A DNA stretch of 64,000 bases from Cycas panzhihuaensis (Eukaryota; Cycadophyta), in NCBI GenBank assembly GCA_023213395.1, contig CM041465.1:100943741-101007740 (forward strand), read 5' to 3'. Below the pieces are notes generated by a model that ran no database searches, had not been told where the DNA came from, and saw only the letters and a list, made by a program, of their open reading frames with translations. A program made the translations under genes and the position numbers. Below, piece after piece: positions 56,518 through 64,000 of the stretch. Numbering within the stretch: position 1 is the first letter of the stretch; the number at the start of each line of letters is the position of its first letter.

Positions 56518-59168
56518 TGTTTCCTGGCTTCCAGGAATGGATACGGAGAGGTTGACTCAAGTAAGTATAGGTATATTTCTCACCTTACTTTTGCTTCTTA
56601 TGAGGAGTATTTACTTGCATGATACATGTTTTTTCGTAGATGGTTTCACCATCTACACCTCTTTAGCCTATGATGACTATAGCGGGGGCACACTCCCAAC
56701 AAGTGTGGCACCCCAGTGGCCGCGTCACTTCCTGCAATCTTCCCTACTCCCCTTAAGGCTTACTCGATTCATGTGATGATTACTCATATATTGATTTATT
56801 ACCATTTGGTCTCCTTGATGTGTCCTTGAGTCCCATGATTGCCTTTCTTGTGGCTCTTGGTCCGTTGTTTGCCTCTGGGCAGGTGGGCATGTCCCCCTGC
56901 TGACCTCCTAGTACACTGGCCCGCATCCCTGGCTAATTGTTTGGGCCAGTTTGGTCTTTTGGTCCCACACTGCGATAAATTTTATGGTACCACGAAGTTT
57001 ACCGTGGTACCACGGTGTGACTGTTATGTTTTATTTTTTAAAACCATCGTGGCAATTCTCACATTTATTGTGGAATTGCCATGTGTCCTTCAACCCACCT
57101 CAGTGCCAACTGAGCCCTAATCACTCGATTAGGGTGGGGGCTGAGTATTTAAGCTCTTCTCAACTCATTTTTTGGATCTTTTGGCTCTCTTTGGAAGGAA
57201 TGCAAAGGAAAAATGCCCTGCTCTCTGCTCTGCTCTTTTGCTCTACTATATTTCTAGGACCTGCAACTGCTCCTCTGTGTCCAACTCTCCTTAGGCTTCA
57301 CTGTGACATCCTCATGGCTCATTGAACGCCCAGGAGAGGACCTCAACTGCCTCAACAGGGGCTCTATACCTGCTGTATCTCAGCCTTTTCTCAAGTTTTT
57401 TAGCCTCTTCTCAATAGATTTTTATAGAGGCAAATGCCTCCCACTTTCTCTCGAGGTATTTATTGATTTAAAATCATTTCTTTGCTTAGCTTATGCCCAG
57501 ATTTGTGTATGTTTGTTACTAGCTTTCTTCTCCTTGTTTCAAGAGTTTGTTTCTTGCTTTCTCTTTGATTTTTCTCTATTGCTTGAGCCTCTTCTCCTAC
57601 GTTTCATGCCCATGACAGCAGCCAAAGAGGACTCCATAGGGTTTAGGATAGAGCTGGGTGGATTCCGTACCACCTTTGTGCTCCCTAAGAGGCTTCCAAC
57701 CTCCAAACCCTTCTCTTTACCCCCTGTGCTGTCCCTAGAGTGGGCAAAGGATTAGAGGACCGTTTCCGATTCTTTGAAACCAGATTTGCACTGTTGCAGC
57801 AGTCTGCAGGTCCATTTCTCTCATCCGGGTAATGCATAAGCCCCGGAAACTCTTCCTAGCTCAGTCCTTCTCTCAACGGCCTAATTTGCTCCCTATAGCA
57901 CTCTGGCCTATTGAGGACTTCCTTGGGCTCTTTTGCACTTTTGCTACTCCTGTTTATAGCTAGCTATACAGCCATACCCTCGCTGCCCTGTGGCTTCTTG
58001 AGGGAGGGTAGGGTTGCCCTTTGCGAGAGGTGGGCCACTCCAAGGCTCACCTATTTACATACCATCCATTTAGGTATTTTTTACTATAATTTATTGTTGT
58101 AACCTTGTGATTTATGAGTACTAACATATATGTATAGAGATTTAGTTTTGGCATATATGTATATATATATGTTTTTGGTGCTCCTTCTTGTGTTGCTAGC
58201 CTCCTTTCTCTGGAAGGGAATCTTTACGCTTACTTACAGGTAAAAGGAAGACGTGAGGAACTTCTCCTCCCTTATTTCTCCCGGGTAAGTGCATTTATTT
58301 ATATTTTATCATAGCATTTTATTTTCCACTATTGTTTTCCTTTTCATTTTTTGGCACTTTAGTGTCACTTTCCAGGGAAGGTAAGGAAGCCCCACGCTTC
58401 ACTGTACCATGGCCCTCCACCGTTGCTTTATGGAATGATTTGGACATCTTGTGGAAGCATTGCCGCTTCGACCACGTCCTCATCCCAAGTATGCACCCTT
58501 GCTTCGTTTCACTCTCTCTCTTTTGAAAAGGTTTGTATAGTAGTAATTAGACAACGTAAAAGAAAAAGGGAATCAACTCTTTTATCTGCATTTTGTATGT
58601 TATATCTCACATACCTTAGGAAAGGGCTCGTAGGAAGTTTTTTCCCTCAGCCTTTCCCTTTAGCTTGTAAACCTTGCCTTTGCTCCCTTGGCTTATCATA
58701 TCTTATTTGGTTTACTTGTACGTACCTTAGCACCCTCACTTCTCTTGGTTGCACCCTCAAAGGGGGGAACTTTGGATCGATTGATCATTCCCACTCCCTT
58801 CCTCTTCCCTTAGTTTCCTTCACTTAGCCGAACAATCGAGAAGGTCTTAGTCGTAGGTTATTCACCTATCTTGCTCCCATTTGCTTCCCTCAGCCTTAGG
58901 GAAACCTTCGAGGATCCTCTTCCTCCCCTTCTGGCCACCCAAGGGTGGGAGGACTCTCCTCCAGAATCTATCCAGGCTACCTTTTCACCTTCCCTCTTCC
59001 TAGTCGAAGTGGGGTATCATCCACAGGTCCTGAACTCGTGCTCTGGCACACAGGGTACCTGCGTGGTACTCGCCTTGCTTGTAGGTTTCTATCTGTACCC
59101 CGATGCTGTCATCGATCATCCTCGCTATTTCTACGTAGCTAGGTGGTTATCCTATAGACACGCATCCA
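56518..59168 (+). repeat. Element G 5' LTR
   Basis: A 2,651-bp LTR from TGTTTCCTGG to CGCATCCA, related to the F LTR in its 3' end. The U3 has an inverted motif (56985-57025: ggtaccacgaagtttaccgt and neighbours) about 120 bp upstream of a TATTTAAG box (57146-57153). No gene; open frames at 57303-57755 and 58423-58827 are chance. Confidence 0.92.
57146..57153 (+). promoter_or_regulatory. TATA-like box in LTR of G
   Basis: TATTTAAG at the U3/R border, matching the box in A (16239-16246). Transcription would start about 30 bp downstream. Confidence 0.55.
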
Positions 59169-59169
59169 C

Positions 59170-59189
59170 TAGCGACCATACTAGGGACT
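59170..59189 (+). promoter_or_regulatory. Element G primer-binding site
   Basis: The sequence tagcgaccatactagggact is one base after the LTR end and has two differences from the F site. It confirms the plus orientation of G. Confidence 0.87.
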
Positions 59190-59335
59190 TGCCAGTAAGG
59201 GAGCTAGTTCTCATCCCTTCCTGTTGATATTACTACCTTCTAGTAGTTCCTTTCACTTTATCTCCTTCATTGGGCAGCCCCCAATGTGCACTCCTTGTGG
59301 CTCTTTCCTTCTTCTAAAGTGTTGGTAAGCTTTGT

Positions 59336-62084
59336 ATGTGACGCTTTTCTCATCGCTTACGTGGTTTGCCTCCATTGTTAGAAGATCCCAAGTATCATCC
59401 TCTTTCATCATCGGATTCTGATTCAACCATGGAAGGATACCCTTCTGATTGGGCCTATCACGCATTTGCATCGGGAACTCATGAATTCCCTACATCCATT
59501 CCAGGATCCACCCATGAGGGTGATGATCCTCTTTCCTACCTGGATGACCAACATCACCCCCTCGACATCCGTCCTTCTACCCATGCAGTAGAAGACCCAC
59601 TTTCTCTTGAGGTCTACCATTCGATTGGTGATTCTTACGAGGAGTGCCCTAAGGGGTCTACGTCATTCGAGGTCCCATCCACCTCTTATGGTCACGTAGA
59701 TATCCCTCCTGCTGACGTGGTCAAAGCTATTAGCGAGTGCTTTTGAGCAGCTTGTCTTTAATCATGTCCTAGGTGGTTTAAAGATGTTTTGCATGGTGGA
59801 GCGTCTTCTTCATCTGTTCCTTTACCACCTTCTTCATCTGCACCTACCCCTCCTACTATGAGTAACCCTTTCGTTCATGTGTGTTCGCCCTGCTCCATTC
59901 CTACACCAACCTTGGGGACAAATGTCGCACCTTCCATCCCTCGCCATAGTCTTAGTTCTTTAGAACTCTCTCGTGGTATGTCTTTCCTTCAGTTGGGGGT
60001 TAGCATACCCTTTCCTAGTCAAGCTATTGTGCCATCCCCTAATGTGACATATGCGTTCCCTAGTAGGCCTACAGGTCCTACTAGCTCTTCAGCCACTAAT
60101 CATGTGGGACCTGCTCCCACATATCCCTAAAACCAACCTAGTGGTTCTTCCCTTTACATACCCCTAGGTTATATCTCTCAACCTTGGAGGCAGGGTAAAG
60201 GGAACAACATTCTAGCTTATGGTATGGACCTGCTACACCCATATGGAGTTGCACCACCTACGGGTGGCCCATATGGGCAAAACCCGGTTCCACACCCTTC
60301 TTTTCCACCATCTAGCATAGCCTCTTATGCTGCGTCTTTGCAAGGGAACCTAGCTTCCTTTCAAGGCGCTTATCCTTAAGTCCCTTTCTAACAAGGGGCA
60401 CTTCCCTAAGGAGGGATGGGTTTACCACCCCCATTCGTTCCTTGATCATTACCATTTGTCGATCCTACGGTCCATGCAAGGGCGCATCCCTTTATAGACT
60501 ATCGATCGATGCCATTGTCCATTGAGGCGCTAAGGACCAACTTACTGCCTCATCCTCTCGAAGTTCCCAAATTTGATAGAACTTCCTTGCAAGACCCAGC
60601 GGAGCACATCTGTAGTTTTTCTATGGCGTGTATTGATTATTGGGCTTATGAGCATATCTTAATGAAATTGTTCCCTCGATCTTTGCAAGGTGATGCCCTT
60701 AAGTGGTTCTATCGCCTTCCCACTCATTCTATCTTTTCATTCTAGCAATTGGTGGACGAATTCATCAACTACTTTGATGTAGCTTGTCCATTTAAAAGTG
60801 GAATGAAATCCCTCCTATCGCTCAAACAAGGTCACAATGAGATGAATCGTGACTTTGTGTGATGGTTTCATGACCTTCTTCACTTCACTAAGGCCACGTT
60901 GCCCAAGGAGTTGAAGAGGGACCTTTTCGTTAATGCACTTCATCCTGAAGTACATGTGGAAGTCCTCAAGATGGAGGTGACCACATATGACTCTGCGATT
61001 GCAAAAGTGCTTAGTGCTTGAGGCTATTGAGATCTAGGCTGGACTTAAGAAGCCCCTCAAGCCCTCACAGTGACGTGAGGCACCACCTCCAACCAAGGAT
61101 ACTAAACCGCAATAGTCTTCTAAGTCTTCTTCTCATCCAACTGAGAAGACCTTAGATCTGCTCACATATGCCATACATTCATTCAAACGCATGATGAAGG
61201 AGCTTAAGTTACAAACCCCTTCATCGCTAACCTCCAACAAACAAATTCAACAAGCTACCCAAGATCCCCTTCCTAGGAATGGAAATGCCTAGTCCTCTCA
61301 AGTGAGGAAGACAGACCCTTCACTTGAGAAGAAGTGGTGCTCCATTCATGGGGAGTGCTTTCACGATGACTCACGTTGTAGGGCCCAACATCCCAAGGAT
61401 GCCCCTCGACGTGACTCCTCCCCTAAATGGGCCTTAAGGCCTAACCTAGACCAACTAGTTCACAAGAATTTGTTCCCCAAACATGGGGAACACGATAGCA
61501 ACACTCAATCCAAAAACAACCAGAACCGAGGAAGATCACCGAATTCCCGTCCTTCCCGCGATAAAGGGAAGGGTGCCTGGGATTTGTCCTCTCCCTCATA
61601 TTCTCCTAACCAACGCACTCCTTCACCTTTGCAGTCCTGGAATAAGGGAAAGAATGTGATCTAAATGCTTGAGGCTACTCCTTTATATGCCCTTACTCAG
61701 TCTTAAGCCACCAAAGAAATAGCTGGTGCTTCTTCTTCTACTCCTTCCGATCCTCTTCCAGAGAACCCTCCTCTAGAAGTGCCTCTTTTTCCCAAGGCCA
61801 TTCCCATGCATCTTGGTCATTATGATTTTTGAAGGGCACTTACCCAACCTACTGTGAAGGGTAAGCCTTTCTCCATCATTGACGAACTCCATACTGTCAC
61901 TGCAGGAATGTCCTTGATGGATGTTTTGAAGAGTTGCCCTGAGCAATGGGCCCTCCTTTTGGAAGCTTTAGGATCAAATGATGCACATATCCATGCTTTG
62001 GGTGTCACCCAAAGTCATGAACCTGTTATTTCTTTTGATCCTAAGGACCTTCCCCCTGCATGTGAAAGGGAACATTAGTGGAAC
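59336..62084 (+). pseudogene. gag: Element G gag
   Basis: The start ATG (59336-59338) is followed at once by TGA where F has CGA, a CpG change. The N-terminal part is open from about 59366 to 59746 (LEDPKYHPLSSSDSDSTMEG). The middle (59789-60130) is Pro/Ser-rich. The capsid-like region (60509-60745) has PKFDRTSLQDPAEHICSFS and YEHILMKLFPRSLQGDALKW. The zinc knuckle WCSIHGECFHDDSRCRAQH lies in 61302-61664. Many single-base stops and a few shifts are present. The tail is LMDVLKSCPEQWALLLEALG (61854-62078). Confidence 0.9.
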
Positions 62085-63063
62085 TTCCCATTCACCATTA
62101 CCATTGATACACTCGACTATACCTTGCGAAGGACTGTTGTCGATAATGGTTCTTCCGTGAATACCACGCCCTTGCATGTTATGCAAGAGCTTGGTATTTC
62201 CACCTTAGAACCTATTCCATGGCGATGCCAAGGCTATGATGGTAGTGAAAAGACCCCATTGGGATCTGTCGCGATCTCGCTCACTCTCGAGGGTAAGACT
62301 ATCCTAGCTAACATTATAGTCCTCGACCCCGACGTCGACTACAACCTTTTCTTAGGTCGACCATAGTTTGACCAGATGGGAGCTGTGTGTTTAACCCTAT
62401 GGGGGCAACTTAAATTCATCCATGATGGACGAATGAGGGTTATTTCCTGTGAATGCCCACCTGCCAAACAAACTAGTCCTGTCAATCAGGCGAGCCAAGG
62501 CCCTTCTACTCATGCCTCGACTTGCTCCATTAGTATACCCAATCCATCCTATACCGAAGAAGATCCTGCATCTTCTTCTTCTAGTCTCACGCACTTCGCT
62601 CCTATTAGTGTTGGGAGCTATGGGTACCTCACCTCATTTAGTGATGACGAATCTCACGACAAGGATGAGGATTATCTTCACCCCATTTCTTTCCTTCGCA
62701 CTAATAGGTTGCGCCCATCCCATTCTAGATCCCCATCTAGAACCTCTCTCATTGGTGAGACTAGCCACTCTTCTATATCACATGTCATCGCTAATATTGA
62801 CTCATCCACGATTGGTTCTTCCTCTTCATCACCCCCTGCAGGTGATGGCTTCGAGGAACTCCCTTTCACTCCTTCCGAGGAGCCCCTTCGAGTCTCTCTC
62901 CTAGAGTCTCCTGAGGAAGATGGGCAACCTGACGACTATCATGGTCCCGTTGCTCCTACTTCCTCTAGCACTTCATCTATTCAGAGTAAGGTCATCCATG
63001 AGGTGGATTATTTCAAAGATGATATGGCCTTGCTTGATTACTTAGTGGGCTCTGCACCTAACC
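62085..63063 (+). pseudogene. pol: Element G aspartic protease and linker
   Basis: The protease loop is VVDNGSSVNTTPL (Asp at 62142-62144) and the end is VDYNLFLGRP. A TAG replaces the Trp codon before FDQMGAVC. The acidic linker (62376 on) has ISVGSYGYLTSFSDDESHDKD and reaches the pre-RT block VDYFKDDMALLDYLVGSAPN. The frame then enters the deletion junction. Confidence 0.88.
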
Positions 63064-63437
63064 TAGTAGAGATTCCCTCCTTATGAGTTTCCCTTTGAGG
63101 TCTCATCGATAAAGAGTCGATTCATTGGGCTCACCTCCTAGACCTCGAAGCTTTGGATGAGAGATATTTAGCCACCTACTAGGCTAACTTGGCATCCAAA
63201 GCTCTCTCATAAAGGACCTATGATAAACATCTTCATTCCCATCTTTTCTTTCCCAGGGACCATGTCCTCAAATTAGAGTACCTTCATGACTGTTTGACCA
63301 AATTTAAACCCAGATGGGTTGGTCCATTCGTCATTATCGAGAGCCTTGGTAATGGTGCTTACAGGATCGCCACCCTGGAGGGTCTTAAATTTGAGAAATC
63401 CCTTAATGGGAAATTCCTTAAGAAATTCTACTCGTGA
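63064..63437 (+). pseudogene. pol: Element G integrase C-terminal remnant
   Basis: After the deletion the reading resumes at VEIPSL, then DLEALDERYLATY, RWVGPFVIIESLGNGAYRI and KFLKKFYS-stop (63435-63437). This is the GPF module only; the zinc and DDE parts are gone. Stops such as that at 63085 are present. Confidence 0.9.
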
Positions 63438-64000
63438 CATCACCGTCACCCCACCCTTACTCTGAAATGAGCCTAAACTACCATCTTAAGTTCGTTCACA
63501 TTCCTCCTAGCCACGGGTGGAATGGCGACTTAGGATAGCCTCTTTTATTTCCTTCTGGTTCCTCCCATGGAACTCTTGTTCCTATTTTTCCTTGGGACCT
63601 TGTCCTCCTATTTAGGCATTCCCTAGTTAGGATAATGCTCTAGAGTATCGTTACTCCCCCTCTCACTCGGTATTTCCTTTGCATATCCTACTATGCTCCT
63701 CCGTGGACATGTGTTGCCCTATTTCCTAACCCCACATATGTCTATCACCTCTACTCATGGTGGTCGTGTGTGCTCTTATTAAGTATATAGCCGCGCATGG
63801 AAGGAAATATGTGCATACATAACAAAACATACATAACAAAGCATACATATCAAAATAGGGTACCAATTACCCCGTCTATATATATACATCAAAATCATGT
63901 GTCATGTTATATATATAGCATGGTACATCCTCTGTGGGAAGCTAGTGTCCTTGTAGGGGGGTACAATCATATGTCTCTATATATGTGACCCCCTGGAGGC
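63438..64000. other. Element G 3' region up to window end
   Basis: Counterpart, in reverse, of 6900-7514 in A. It has short TA runs near 63880-63920 and the conserved block gtccttgtagggggg...gaccccctggaggc at the window edge. The antisense gene of G, if kept, would start its 3' end just beyond 64000. No gene is recognised inside the stretch. Confidence 0.65.

Larger units (their letters stand above)
56518..64000 (+). mobile_element. Element G: Tat-type retrotransposon with internal pol deletion (partial in window)
   Basis: A plus-strand element inserted in B integrase, with a likely target site actgt (56513-56517). It has a complete 5' LTR, PBS, gag, protease and part of the linker. It then jumps at about 63063 to the integrase C-terminus; RT, RNase H and most of integrase (about 3.9 kb) are missing. 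The window ends in its 3' region. It could only have moved with help from another copy if the deletion came before insertion. Confidence 0.9.

Noticed and set aside
57303-57755. 150-codon frame within the G LTR
   Set aside because: It lies wholly in the LTR, has no counterpart frame in the F LTRs and shows no domain.

Overview
This window is a block of plant nuclear repeat DNA. It consists entirely of nested long-terminal-repeat (LTR) retrotransposons of one Ty3/Gypsy family, and I see no host gene, rRNA, tRNA or CRISPR array. The family fits the plant Tat-type lineage for four reasons. The primer-binding site reads TGGCGACCATACTGGGGACT or a close variant. The pol order is protease, RT, RNase H, integrase. 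The native RNase H has lost its first catalytic Asp, and a second RNase H (aRNH type) is present. The LTRs are about 2.5 kb and the elements about 16 kb. A seed plant with a repeat-rich genome is the best guess; the species cannot be named.

Layout, reconstructed from LTR ends, target-site duplications (TSDs) and pol continuity. Element B (+ strand) is the oldest and is the host of all other insertions. Its pieces lie at 1-521, 16882-18835, 21307-22941 and 55374-56517. Element A (- strand, 522-16881, TSD ccttc) sits in B gag. A solo LTR, C (+, 18836-21306), sits in B protease. Element E (-, 22942-55373, TSD gaacc) sits in B pol. Element F (-, 36365-52811, TSD ctaac) sits inside the 5' LTR of E. 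Element G (+, 56518 to beyond the window) sits in B integrase and carries a large internal pol deletion.

Each full element reads, in its own direction: 5' LTR, PBS, gag with a zinc knuckle, protease, a long acidic linker, RT, degenerate RNase H, integrase, then an unusual 3' region of about 4.5 kb. That region holds a three-exon gene on the opposite strand with its own TATA box. Its product resembles plant mobile domain (PMD, aminotransferase-like) proteins and ends in a coiled coil. Next comes a separate 140-codon RNase H reading frame with its own ATG, then the 3' LTR. The antisense gene is seen in A, E and F; the separate RNase H is seen in A and F and is deleted in E.

Every coding region carries stops or frameshifts, many of them C-to-T or G-to-A changes in CG or CAG contexts. 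This is what long-methylated plant transposons accumulate. The most interesting signals are the intron-bearing antisense gene, the detached second RNase H, and a palindromic motif shared by the LTRs and intron 1 of the antisense gene.
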